Of a stretch of 64,000 bases of DNA, positions 33,736-43,153 are shown piece by piece. A program made the position numbers and the translations under genes. This DNA is from CAVPCY01 sp963770765 (GTDB lineage: Bacteria; Actinomycetota; Coriobacteriia; Anaerosomatales; PHET01). Location: positions 124,001 through 188,000 of the forward strand of contig CAVYQS010000012.1 of the NCBI GenBank assembly GCA_963770765.1. The letters run 5' to 3'. Below the pieces are notes generated by a model. That model searched no databases. It saw nothing but the letters and a program-made list of their open reading frames with translations, and was not told where the DNA came from. Within the stretch, counting starts at the first letter, position 1. Each line of letters starts with the position of its first letter.

Positions 33736-35438
33736 ATGGACACACAGACGCCATCCTCACCAGAGCGTTCGGACTTCATCCGCGAGATCGTCGCTGCAGA
33801 CCTGCGCGACGGCCGCCATACGTCCGTCGTCACACGCTTTCCCCCCGAGCCCAACGGCTACCTCCACATCGGTCACGCAAAGTCGATCTGCCTCAACTTC
33901 GGTATAGCCGAGGAGTTTGGCGGCCGCTGCCACCTGAGGTTCGACGACACGAACCCGGTCAAGGAGGAGCAGGAGTACATCGACGCCATCAAGACGGATG
34001 TGCGGTGGCTCGGATTCGACTGGGGCGAGTACCTCTACCACGCGTCTGACTACTTCGAACAGCTCTACGAGTGGGCGATACACCTCATCGAGACCGGCAA
34101 GGCGTACGTCGATGACCTGACCGCGGATCAGATCCGCGAGCACCGCGGGACACTGACGGAGCCGGGAACGGAAAGCCCGTGGCGCGACCGGCCGGCCGAG
34201 GAAAGCCTCGACCTGTTCGCTCGCATGCGCGCCGGCGAGTTTCCCAACGGGTCGCGTGTGCTGCGAGCCAAGATCGACATGGCCGCACCCAACATCAACC
34301 TGCGTGACCCGGTGATCTATCGCATCGTGCATACAACCCATCCCCGAACGGGAGATGCATGGTGCGTCTACCCGAACTACGACTTCGCGCACGGGCAGTC
34401 AGACGCGATCGAGGGGATCACACACTCCGTCTGCACGTTGGAGTTCCAGGACCATCGGCCCCTCTACGACTGGTTCATCGATAATCTGCCGGTTCCCTCG
34501 CGGCCGCACCAGTACGAGTTCGCGCGGCTCAATCTCACGCACACGGTGCTCTCCAAGCGCGTGCTCTTGCGCCTCGTCAATGAAGGCCACGTCCGCGGTT
34601 GGGACGACCCCCGCATGCCGACATTGTCGGGCCTGCGCAGGCGCGGCTTCCCCGCACAGGGGCTTCGTGACTTCGCGGCGATGATCGGAGTGGCACGAGC
34701 CGACAGCGTGGTCGAGATCGAGATGCTCGAGCACGCCGTCCGCAACGTACTCAACACGACGATGCCTGCGCCGTTTCGGAGTGCTCGATCCGCTCAAGGT
34801 CGTGATCGAGAACTACCCGGAGGGGCAGGCCGAGGAGATCGAGGCGACCAACAACCCGGAGGACCCGGAGGCCGGCACACGGAAGGTGCCGTTCACGCGT
34901 GAGCTGTGGATCGAGCGCGACGACTTCATGGAGGACCCTCCCAAGAAGTTCTTCCGGCTCGCTCCCGGGCGCGAGGTGCGTCTTCGCTCGGCGTACTTCG
35001 TGACCTGCACCGAGGTCATCAAGGACGCCGACGGCGAGATCGTCGAACTCAGGTGCACGTACGACCCCGACACGCGGGGTGGCAGCGCACCCGACGGGCG
35101 TCGCCCCAAGGCGACGCTTCACTGGGTATCGGCCTCGCACGCGGTGGCCGCCGAGGTGAGGCTGTTCGGCCACCTGTTCAGCAGCCCCTACCCGGGATCC
35201 GATGGTCGCGACCTGTTCGACGACCTGAACCCCGAGTCCGAGGCAAGTCCTGCACAACTGCTTCGTCGAACCGACGCTCGCGCAGGCACATCCCGGTGAG
35301 ACCGTGCAGTTCGAGCGGCTCGGCTACTTCTGCGTCGATCCGGACTCGGCGGCCGACGCTCTCGTGTTCAACAGAACACTCACCCTCAAGGACACCTGGG
35401 CCAAGCTGCAGGCCCAAGGACGTCACGACTCGGCCTAG
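33736..35438 (+). CDS. glnS: Glutaminyl-tRNA synthetase, two frameshifts
   Basis: GlnS charges tRNA-Gln. The first frame starts [20 protein letters not shown] and carries the HIGH motif in [15 protein letters not shown] and the KMSKS-like LSKR. It is intact to NVLNTTMP, then shifts; removing one base near 34766-34770 restores [17 protein letters not shown]. The second frame runs to DLNPESEA; removing one A at 35245-35246 restores [20 protein letters not shown] and the end QGRHDSA with TAG at 35438. With both corrections the protein is 566 aa, normal length. Two single-base insertions in 500 bp suggest sequence error or early decay. Confidence 0.88.
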
Positions 35439-35464
35439 CCGGCCTGACCGGCCTCTCAACCTGC

Positions 35465-35470
35465 TAGAAT
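35465..35470 (+). promoter_or_regulatory. Extended -10 promoter of rnpB
   Basis: TGC-TAGAAT sits 7 bp upstream of the predicted RNase P RNA 5' end, just after the glnS stop. The -35 region is weak (GCCTGA at 17 bp). Confidence 0.55.
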
Positions 35471-35477
35471 CGGAGGC

Positions 35478-35820
35478 GGAGTGGGCCAGACGGCCGCGTG
35501 CCTTCAGGGGCATGAGGAAAGTCGGGGCTCCACTGGGCAGAGTGCCTGCTAACGGCAGGGCGCGGCGACGCGACGGAAAGTGCCACAGAAAAGAAGACTC
35601 CCCCGCCTCTTGGCGGGAGAAAAGCTGAAACGGTGCGGTAAGAGCGCACCAGCGTCACGGTAACGTGGCGGCTTGGCAAACCCCACTCGGAGCAAGGGCA
35701 AATAGGTGCGGTCAAGGCTGGCCCGGCCGGCGCACGGGTATGCCCGCTTGAGGCGCACGGCGACGTGCGTCCCAGATAGATGGTCGTCCACGACAGAACC
35801 CCGCTTACCGGCCCACTCCC
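35478..35820 (+). ncRNA. rnpB: RNase P RNA (type A)
   Basis: The catalytic RNA of RNase P matures tRNA 5' ends. P1 strands GGAGTGGGCC (35478-35487) and GGCCCACTCC at the 3' end pair. The universal P4 strands are GAGGAAAGTC (35514-35523) and ACAGAA (35793-35798) followed by CCCCGCTTAC. Internal GGTAAGAGCGCACC and GGCAAACCCC match conserved J and L15 regions; the latter binds the tRNA CCA. It lies between glnS and a strong terminator. Confidence 0.95.
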
Positions 35821-35830
35821 TCGCAAGCGA

Positions 35831-35868
35831 ACGGCCGGCCCCGATTACCGGGGCCGGCCGTCGTTCGT
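35831..35868. terminator. Terminator of rnpB
   Basis: A perfect 13-bp stem ACGGCCGGCCCCG/CGGGGCCGGCCGT with loop ATTAC, followed by TCGTTCGT, lies 10 bp after rnpB. It can also serve the convergent decayed gene. Confidence 0.85.
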
Positions 35869-35888
35869 CTATCGTCAGTCGCTCTCGT

Positions 35889-37543
35889 CTAGCGCTCGAT
35901 GACCTTCACTCTGCCTTTGCCCGTCTTGACGAGCTCGTAGAACTTGGTCGAGACCTTGCGAGCCGACGTCGAGCGCGCGTTACCTGCGCGTCGGTCATCG
36001 TCAACTTGTAGGTGAACTTGCCCGACTTGACCGAACCGCTCGTGTACTTACCGTTCCACGTGATCGAGTTCGAGCCTGCAGCGACGTTCTTGGTGACGGT
36101 CCTGACCACGGTCCCCTTGGAGTTCTTGATCGTCAGCTTCGCGGTGCCTGCCTCGCTGGTCTTGAACTTCACCTTGAAGTCGTCCTTGTAGCCATCGCGC
36201 TTGCGGGGGAAGAACGGGCTGGGTGCCCCGGATACCGATGAGATCGCGGGAGTGCTCTTGTCGAGTCGGAACGTACGTCTGCAGTCGCCGTGTGGGGCAC
36301 CTTCCATGAGCCCGCACTGGGTGCCGCGCTGCCGATCTGGTCGTACGCCACGACCTTCAGGGTATGGCTTGACCGTTGGCGAAGCCACTGAGGTTCGCAG
36401 CCGAGCTGATCGGGAGACGCTTGTGTCGATCACCTACGAAGACACCGTCAACGTAGTAGCGTGACGTGCTGGATGCCAGCCGCGTCGCTGGCGGTGACCT
36501 CGAACGTGGGCTTCAGCACCTGTGGCGGCACCAGATGCGGGGCTGGTCACGGAGATCGCATGCGGGCATGTCGTAGTCGATCAGAATCTTCGCGGGCTCC
36601 GACAGCGGGCGGTTGGTTGCGCGGTCGACAACGGCCCGGACCGGAGTGCTGAGGCACCCGCCGGCAGATCCTCGATCGTGACGCGGTCCGCTGGCCCTTC
36701 GGGTCGGTGTCGCCCGAATTCGGGGCAGCGCAGCTACGGCTCGTAGACCATTCGTCGGCGCGCGGATTCTGCCAGCGAAGATCTTCTCGTCGCCGGATTG
36801 GGCCGACCATCGAGGCAGATCTCGAAGTCGCCGTGCCGAAGCCGTCGTAGCGCTTGACCCGTCCCACTTCAGGTTGCGCCTACGCGCCTGCTTGAGCCAG
36901 CCGCTTGCGGTAGGAGGCACGCCCAGCCGGTCAGCACGGTCAAGACCGATGACCAGGGCGTGGGTTGGTGAAGTCGAGTCCGCGAAATCGCACATTGAGA
37001 CTCGTGGCGGTCTTCGAGTCTGAACTGGTTGCAGAACACGGAACGAGACAGCGTAGTACGGCCCTCTCCCGGCTTTGTCGCGCCTGGACGCTGCGTCCAA
37101 CCCGCGGGTCCGCTCACGTGCGACTTGATGTCGAAGACATCGTGGAGAGTGGACTCGCCTGTCCGAGATCGAGCGCTGAGAAGTGCCACGTCGTCCATGT
37201 GGGAACGGGCGAGTCCAAGCATGATGACGTCCCAGTCGAGCGACGGATCGTCCGCGGAGTTGATTGACGTTGTAGATGGAAGCCAAGGTAGTCGTAGCCC
37301 GCCGACGACCGGGCCATCTGAGGGCTCGGCTCGGATCACGATCTGATGCTCGGGCAAGCAGGTCGTTGCCCCAGTTCTCCGCCACACACCTCGTATTCAT
37401 CCCGAGCGCGCCGGATGCGTGAACTCGTCATCCAGTCACCGGATCGATCTTCAAGATCGGCCATAGCCCATGCTCGGAATCGCGAGCGCTACCACCAACA
37501 TGAGCGTGAGTGCGATGAGACTGCTTCTACTCTTGTGGCGCAT
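35889..37543 (-). pseudogene. Decayed secreted protein with Ig-like/FlgD-like C-terminal repeats
   Basis: ATG 37543, behind AGGGGG, starts a clear signal peptide, MRHKSRSSLIALTLMLVVAL continuing AIPSMGYG. The frame then breaks repeatedly. Coding-like stretches continue in all three minus frames, e.g. SKTATSLNVRFRGLDFTNP, VRAVVDRATNRPLSEPAKIL and KPTFEVTASDAAGIQHV. The last clean part reads KFKTSEAGTAKLTIKNSKG, WNGKYTSGSVKSGKFTYKL and, after one more shift, STKFYELVKTGKGRVKVIER with TAG at 35889. The end resembles FlgD-type Ig domains of secreted actinobacterial proteins. At least eight shifts in 1.65 kb make a functional product unlikely unless the sequence is locally poor. Confidence 0.7.
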
Positions 37544-37632
37544 CAGTTACCCCCTGCGTATGGCGAACCAGACGTACGCTTCATAGTATCGGCAACACAC
37601 GTCCTTTGCATGACGCCTTCTGGCGAACCGAC

Positions 37633-39609
37633 TCACGCACCTTCTATGCGTTGAGCCACCGAGGCGACGATTCCGCTTCCGTTGATGACCGGCAGACGCA
37701 CGTAATCGCACCGGGCGGCCGTTGCTATCGCGATCGCAGCGCCGCTCTTTCCGGTCGTGTCCGTGTCGATCACGATGGCGTGAACGCCAGACGAAGCGAC
37801 TTGGCGTGCCGCTTTCAGGGCGTCGTCGCTGCCGGGAGTGCCGGTGCGTCCGACGTTCGCTCGTCCGTCCGTGATCAACACGATCCAGCTCACGGTGGTG
37901 GGATCGCGTCGCTTCTCGGCAGCCGCGACACCCAAGGCTGCCTGAAGGCCGGCTGCGAGCGGAGTCGATCCACCCACCGGCAGCTCGCCGAGCTTGCGTC
38001 TCGCGAGCTCCACACTCGCTGTGGGAGGCAAGACGACGTCGGCCGAGTCACCGCGAAACGACACGAGTGCCACGCGGTCCCGACGCACGTACGCTTCAGC
38101 GAGAAGCTCCATGGCGGCGGCCTTGGCCGCGTCGATTCGACGGCTTGCCCCCATCGAACCGCTGGCGTCGACGCATAGGATGACGCTCGTCCCCGTCTTA
38201 CGGGTCCTCACCTTGGTGCGCAGGTCATCGGGGGTCACACGCACCGCGCCTTCCCGGGCGCCCTCCTCGCCGGCTCGTCGCGCGGCCGCGGCGCGAATCG
38301 TCGCGTCGATCGCGACGTCGCGCGTCTTGGCCGAGCCTTGCGGGACCTCGGAGCGTGTGTAGCGTCCTCGCCCATCAGCCGAGACGGTACGCTGGCGCCG
38401 GCCGTTGCTTTCCCGGCGAGAACGATCGAGCTCCGCTGACAGGTTCGCGGCCGCCGCGGCGTAGTCGGCGGGTTCACCTGCAGTGGGCATCGTCTCAAAG
38501 ATGGTCGACTGTCCCGCGCCGGGGCCGACGGGGGGCTCCTCGTCCACGCTGTCCGACTCCACGGGCTGCTGCGGTGCCAGCGCGTGGCGCAGCGCGCTGC
38601 GAAGCGACTCGGCATCGGAGCCGACCTGATCGAACGGGGTGCGTCGCAGGCGGTGTATGAGCACCAGCTCAGCCACCCGCTCGATGTCAGCGAGTGTCAC
38701 GCTCACCCGCCCTTCGAGCGCCGCGTTCGCGGCCGCAGCCCGGGCCATCACCGAGTCAGCTCGGTGCCCGTCGACCCGTGCGCGGATAGACAGGTCAGCG
38801 ATCGCGTAGAGGATCTCATCGGAGACTTCGACGGTATCGACGATCGACCGGGCCCGCGCGATCGCTTCTCGCACGGCGTCTTCGGCAGGGCGCCACCGCT
38901 CGACGAAGCCGGTGACATCGTGTTCGTACGCCTGCCGGCGGCGCACGATCTCCACGCGTGATCCCGGGTCGCGCACCGCCTGCACCTCGACACACAGTCC
39001 GAACCGGTCGAGCAGCTGAGGGCGTAGCTCGCCCTCCTCGGGGTTCATCGTCCCGACCAGGATGAAGCGGGCCGGGTGGCTTACCGAGATGCCCTCACGC
39101 TCGACCATGTTGACGCCCATCGCCGCAGCGTCGAGCAGGGTATCGACGAGGTGATCGTCGAGCAGGTTGACCTCATCGACGTAGAGGATCCCTCGGTTTG
39201 CCGCAGCGAGCAGGCCCGGGTGGAACGCACGAGCCCCTTCCTTGAGGGCCGCCTCGAAGTCCAAGGTACCCACGACACGGTCCTCGGTGGCCGAGACCGG
39301 AAGCTCGACTATCCTGGGCTGCGTCTCCACGCTGGACAAGGACCCTTCCAGCGCCGCGGCGCGGCACTGGTCACAGAGGTCCGCGGCATCGTCGGGATCA
39401 CACCCGAACGGGCATCCTTCGCTCACCGACACGGGCGGCATCACCGCGCCCAGCGCGCGCACCGCGGTGGACTTGGCGGTTCCCTTCTCACCTCGAATCA
39501 AGACGCCACCGACCCTGGGGTCGACGGCGTTGAGGAGCAGCGCGAGCTTGAGAGTCTCCTGACCCACGATCGCGGAGATCGGGAAGCTGACCCGAGGACG
39601 CGAGGCCAT
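37633..39609 (-). CDS. Magnesium/cobalt chelatase-like AAA+ and VWA protein (ChlI-ChlD fusion)
   Basis: The 658-aa protein has a ChlI/BchI-type AAA+ ATPase: Walker [16 protein letters not shown], the Cys insert [18 protein letters not shown], the strand [16 protein letters not shown], and [21 protein letters not shown] Pro/acid linker follows, then a C-terminal von Willebrand A domain with [16 protein letters not shown]. Such fusions pair with CobN-like subunits in metal insertion (cobalt for B12 or magnesium); no CobN is in this window, so the metal is unknown. ATG 39609 follows GGCGGAAGG; the frame extends to GTG 39633. Confidence 0.85.
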   Translation of the reverse strand: MASRPRVSFPISAIVGQETLKLALLLNAVDPRVGGVLIRGEKGTAKSTAVRALGAVMPPVSVSEGCPFGCDPDDAADLCDQCRAAALEGSLSSVETQPRIVELPVSATEDRVVGTLDFEAALKEGARAFHPGLLAAANRGILYVDEVNLLDDHLVDTLLDAAAMGVNMVEREGISVSHPARFILVGTMNPEEGELRPQLLDRFGLCVEVQAVRDPGSRVEIVRRRQAYEHDVTGFVERWRPAEDAVREAIARARSIVDTVEVSDEILYAIADLSIRARVDGHRADSVMARAAAANAALEGRVSVTLADIERVAELVLIHRLRRTPFDQVGSDAESLRSALRHALAPQQPVESDSVDEEPPVGPGAGQSTIFETMPTAGEPADYAAAAANLSAELDRSRRESNGRRQRTVSADGRGRYTRSEVPQGSAKTRDVAIDATIRAAAARRAGEEGAREGAVRVTPDDLRTKVRTRKTGTSVILCVDASGSMGASRRIDAAKAAAMELLAEAYVRRDRVALVSFRGDSADVVLPPTASVELARRKLGELPVGGSTPLAAGLQAALGVAAAEKRRDPTTVSWIVLITDGRANVGRTGTPGSDDALKAARQVASSGVHAIVIDTDTTGKSGAAIAIATAARCDYVRLPVINGSGIVASVAQRIEGA

Positions 39610-39623
39610 CCGGCCTTCCGCCC

Positions 39624-40829
39624 CTACTTCCACTGAAACGAGCCGCAGCTCGAGGGATCACGCTCGTCCTTGTTCGGGCAGGTGCCCACGTACACACAGT
39701 CCTCGCAGCTCATCGTCGATATCTCAGCGCTCGCCTCGCTTACCTCGTATCCCGGAGGGACCTCAACGGGAGCCACGGGGTCGAGGTCGAGGATGAAGTC
39801 CGATTCAGGCTCAGAGGTCGGCTCGGGTGCCTCCTCGGCGGTGGGAGGAAGCGGGGCCTCCGTCTCGGATTCGGTCGTCTCCGGCGACCCCGGGGCCGGC
39901 TCGACGAGCGAGGCTTCCGACTCAGACTCCGCTGAGCTGTCAGCCGCATCATCGGCCACCGAAGGTTCGACGGATGAATCGCTGTACGCTCCCAAGATGA
40001 CCGGCCTCGCGGCGGCCATGGTCTCATCGTCCCCGGCAGCCCTCACGAGACCGCCGTCATCGTCTTGCAGACCGGTCTCTTCGAGGGCATCCAGACTCAC
40101 GATGGGAGGTGCCGGCGGCTCCACCATGGCGTCCCAGGGCCACGCGGGCGCTACTGACTGTGACATCGGCTCGGCAGGCTCAGGGTGCTGATCCGGCTCC
40201 GGCCCAAGCTCGGGCTCGGGCTGTGGTTCCGGCTCAGGCTCAAGCTCGGGCTCCGGTTCTGGTTCCGGCTCAGGCTCAGACTCCGGTTCTGGTTCGGGCT
40301 GAGGCTCCGGTTCTGGCTCGGGCTGAGGCTCGGGCTCGGGCTCGGGCTCCGATTCTGGTTCCGGCTCGAGCTCGAGTGCCGCAAGGATCGGCTCGATCTC
40401 CTGCGCGGGACCCTCGACAGACGCCGGTGCGCTCACCCCCTCGGCCTCCATCTGAGCAGCGGTCCTGGCCAGCGCCGCCTTCAGAGCAGCCTCCTCGTCG
40501 GCTGACGTGTCAACGACGGCGGCTGCCCAAGCGGCATCCACCTCGACCACCGGGACCTCGTCGGCCACGGCCACGAAGGTGTCGTCCTCGGCCATATCGG
40601 GCTCCGTGGGCGGGGCGTCGGCCGCCAGCTCCTCGGACGGCCTGACGAGCAGCACAGGCGTCGCGATATCGATGTCGGCGACGAGCACTTCGGCATCCCA
40701 CGCCGAGAAGCTGGGTGAAGACGTGATCGCCGACAGCTCCTTGAGCGCATCCTGCCGCGTGGGGAACAGCACTGATGACAGCAGCTCAAGCCGGTCGTCC
40801 GGGTGCTTGCCCAGCAAGAAGAACGACAT
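39624..40829 (-). CDS. Acidic Glu-Pro repeat protein with C-terminal Cys motif
   Basis: I do not recognise this 401-aa protein. Residues 1-150 contain a conserved-looking N-terminus, [20 protein letters not shown], then acidic sequence. Residues 152-221 are an almost uninterrupted Glu-Pro repeat ([12 protein letters not shown] and variants). Residues 222-360 are Ser/Glu/Pro-rich. The last 30 residues carry four Cys: [20 protein letters not shown] then CGSF. No signal peptide or membrane segment is seen. It overlaps the chelatase-like gene's frame start, so the two are probably co-expressed; a metal-linked role is a guess. Confidence 0.75.
   Translation of the reverse strand: MSFFLLGKHPDDRLELLSSVLFPTRQDALKELSAITSSPSFSAWDAEVLVADIDIATPVLLVRPSEELAADAPPTEPDMAEDDTFVAVADEVPVVEVDAAWAAAVVDTSADEEAALKAALARTAAQMEAEGVSAPASVEGPAQEIEPILAALELEPEPESEPEPEPEPQPEPEPEPQPEPEPESEPEPEPEPEPELEPEPEPQPEPELGPEPDQHPEPAEPMSQSVAPAWPWDAMVEPPAPPIVSLDALEETGLQDDDGGLVRAAGDDETMAAARPVILGAYSDSSVEPSVADDAADSSAESESEASLVEPAPGSPETTESETEAPLPPTAEEAPEPTSEPESDFILDLDPVAPVEVPPGYEVSEASAEISTMSCEDCVYVGTCPNKDERDPSSCGSFQWK
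40170..40376 (-). repeat. Glu-Pro codon repeat tract
   Basis: About 207 bp of degenerate hexamer repeats (GAGCCG/GAGCCT/GAACCA-type codon pairs on the minus strand) encode the Glu-Pro tract of the acidic protein. The length is likely to vary between strains. The antisense frames read as Leu/Arg-rich false ORFs. Confidence 0.85.
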
Positions 40830-40950
40830 CGTGGACTACCTCACAGGTCGTCGGCGAAACGTATCGTTGACAGCTCAAGCCGTCTCATCGTAGAGCGGCG
40901 CGCGCCCGTGGGCAACAGCCAATAGGGCACTGGTTCGCTTCGCCTATTCG

Positions 40951-41821
40951 TCACTGTGATTGCGCGCACGCCTCGCGCAGCGCGGCCAGACGCTGCACGT
41001 TCACAGCATCTTTGTCGGGAATCTCGCCCGGCATCTCAGTGACGACGGGCACAGAGGCCAGCTCCGGAACGCAGACCATCGCCGCGAAGCCCTCGGTTCC
41101 GATGAACCCGTCACCGATCCACTCGTGCCGATCGCGGTTCGTGCCCGCCTCGTACTTGCAGTCGTTGGCGTGAATCAGCCCCAGCCGGTCGACCCCCACC
41201 TCGACAGCGATGCTATCGACGGTCTCGCGCCAGCCTTGCTCGGTGTCGACCCGGTAGCCGTACGCCCACCCGTGGCAGGTGTCGAAGCACATCCCCAGTT
41301 TGTCCGAGCCTGAGGCCCGATGCTGCGATGCTCGCGCCGATCTCGGCGAACGTCGAGCCGTATGTCGATCCGGCGCCCGCTGTGTTCTCGAGCAGCAGCC
41401 GGGTGGCACACGCCTCCCCGCCGGCGAGTTCGAACGCGTCGACGATGGCCGCCCCCACCCGAGCTGCCGCCGCCACGCGATCACCGTCGGGCACGTTGCC
41501 GATGTGGGTCACCACCCCCGCCGCCCCCAATGCCGAACCGCGCGCGAGTTCGTCAGCGAGTGCGGCCACCGACTTCTTGCGAAGCTCCTCGTTGGTGGTC
41601 GAGAGATTGATCAGGTACGCGGTGTGAGTGAAGACCGGCCCGAATCCTCGTTCCTCTCGGAGGGCGCGAAAGGCGGCCATCGCGCCGAGGTTCGGGGCGG
41701 CTCCCCGCCACTGACGCGGGCTCTTGGCGAAGACCTGGATGCACTCACACCCGACGCTGAGGGCGTAGTCGAGCGCCTTGTCATAACCGCCGGCCACCGA
41801 CACGTGGGCGCCAATGAGCAT
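40951..41821 (-). CDS. nfo: Endonuclease IV, frameshifted
   Basis: Nfo nicks DNA at abasic sites in base excision repair. The first frame starts MLIGAHVSVAGGYDKALDYA and has VTHIGNVPDGD and RLLLENTAGAGSTYG with the metal-binding Glu. It continues to FAEIGASIAASG, then shifts. The other frame resumes at SDKLGMCFDTCHGWAYGYR and contains LIHANDCKYEAGTNRDRHEW and GEIPDKD to the stop at 40951. Total length fits one extra base between about 41312 and 41335; corrected length is 289 aa. It is divergent from dinB. Confidence 0.87.
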
Positions 41822-41893
41822 CGAGGTCCTCTCCCTATCCGTCCGCCGATCTCCGGAGCCATTGTACCTGCGGAAGCGCGCTACACTCGTGCC

Positions 41894-43153
41894 ATGTCGA
41901 CCGATCCCACACATGCATGCGAGAGCGCTCCTTGGACCGGGCGGGCGATCCTGCACGTGGATCTGGACGCCTTCTTCGCGGCAGTCGAACAGCTCGACCA
42001 CCCGGAGTACCGCGGCAGGCCTGTCATCGTGGGTGGCGACCCTGCTCGGCGGGGCGTCGTATCGACCTGCAGCTACGAAGCACGGGAGTTCGGTGTGCGC
42101 TCGGCGATGCCGTCAGCGCGCGCCGCACAGCTGTGCCCGCACGCGATCTGGGCCGCTCCCCATTTCGGCCGGTACCGCGAGATGTCGCAGGCGGTCTTCG
42201 CGATCTTCCGCGATCACACCCCTCACGTGCAGCCGGTCTCGGTCGATGAGGCGTTCCTCGACGTGACCCAGGGGTCGTTCGCCGCCGAGCATCCGGTGGC
42301 GATCGCTCGGCACATCCGTTCGAAAGTCGCCGAGCTGGGCCTCACTGCTTCGGTTGGCGTGGCGACGTCCAAGACCGTCGCGAAGATCGCCTCGGATCAC
42401 GACAAACCCGACGGGCTGACGATCGTATGCCCCGGAAACGAGGCCGAGTTCCTCGCTCCGTTGCCGGTGCGCGATATGAGCGGTATCGGCCCCAAGACCG
42501 CCGAGAGGCTCTCGACGTTGGGGGTCCGCACCCTCGGTGCGCTCGCCGCGTTGGACGAATCGACCGCGCGCGAGATCCTGGGGAGCCACGGGCCCGGCCT
42601 CGTGCTCCGCGCACGCGGCATCGACGAGCGGTCGGTGCGCGACAACGACCCGGTGAAGTCTGTGTCGAACGAGAGAACGTTCGCAACCGATGTCCGCCTC
42701 CCGAAAGAGGTCCACGGCGCACTCGACACGCTCGCCGCGAAGGTCGGCCGACGGCTGCGTCGCAAGGAGCTGGCGGGAAGGACGGTCACCGTCAAACTGC
42801 GCTTCTCGGACTTCACCACCAAGACCGTCCGCCGGACGCTTGAGTGCGCGACCGACGACGAACTGGTCTTCGGGGCGGTCGCTCGCCAGCTGCTCGGTGA
42901 GGCCTGGTCTCCCGGAATCGGACTGCGGCTGCTCGGCGTGGGTGTCTCCGGGTTCGAGGAGCGCGCCATCCAGCTCGGCTTGCTCGGCTCGGCCGAAGAT
43001 GATCCGGAGTCGGAGTCCACGGGCTCCCCACGCTCTCGTGAGGGACTTGTTCGTGGAATCGACGCCGTTCGCGAGCGCTTCGGAGACGACGCGGTCACCT
43101 TCGGTCGCGACCTTCGGGCCCGGCGCGACACCGGCACGCCCAAGCGAGACTAG
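41894..43153 (+). CDS. dinB: Y-family DNA polymerase IV
   Basis: DinB is a translesion polymerase. The 419-aa protein begins at ATG 41894; ILHVDLDAFFAAVEQLDHP holds the first catalytic Asp, GVVSTCSYEAREFGVRSAM the finger, and PVSVDEAFLDVT the catalytic Asp-Glu. GIGPKTAERLSTLG is the helix-hairpin-helix. AIQLGLLG near the C-terminus could be a sliding-clamp motif. The open frame upstream of ATG is antisense to nfo. The gene converges on dnaE2, their stop codons overlapping in CTAG. No SOS box is seen before it. Confidence 0.95.
   Translation: MSTDPTHACESAPWTGRAILHVDLDAFFAAVEQLDHPEYRGRPVIVGGDPARRGVVSTCSYEAREFGVRSAMPSARAAQLCPHAIWAAPHFGRYREMSQAVFAIFRDHTPHVQPVSVDEAFLDVTQGSFAAEHPVAIARHIRSKVAELGLTASVGVATSKTVAKIASDHDKPDGLTIVCPGNEAEFLAPLPVRDMSGIGPKTAERLSTLGVRTLGALAALDESTAREILGSHGPGLVLRARGIDERSVRDNDPVKSVSNERTFATDVRLPKEVHGALDTLAAKVGRRLRRKELAGRTVTVKLRFSDFTTKTVRRTLECATDDELVFGAVARQLLGEAWSPGIGLRLLGVGVSGFEERAIQLGLLGSAEDDPESESTGSPRSREGLVRGIDAVRERFGDDAVTFGRDLRARRDTGTPKRD

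Noticed and set aside
35478..35820. Small protein frames across the rnpB locus
   Set aside because: Conserved RNase P RNA helices explain the segment; the frames lack coding character.
40170..40376. Possible CRISPR-like short repeats
   Set aside because: The repeats are 6-bp codon pairs in frame with no spacers.
40185..40505. Leu/Arg-rich plus-strand frame resembling a membrane protein
   Set aside because: It is the antisense of the Glu-Pro repeat tract, so hydrophobicity is a by-product of the repeat.
41279..41893. N-terminal extension of dinB
   Set aside because: The region is antisense to nfo; the Y-polymerase family start is at ATG 41894.
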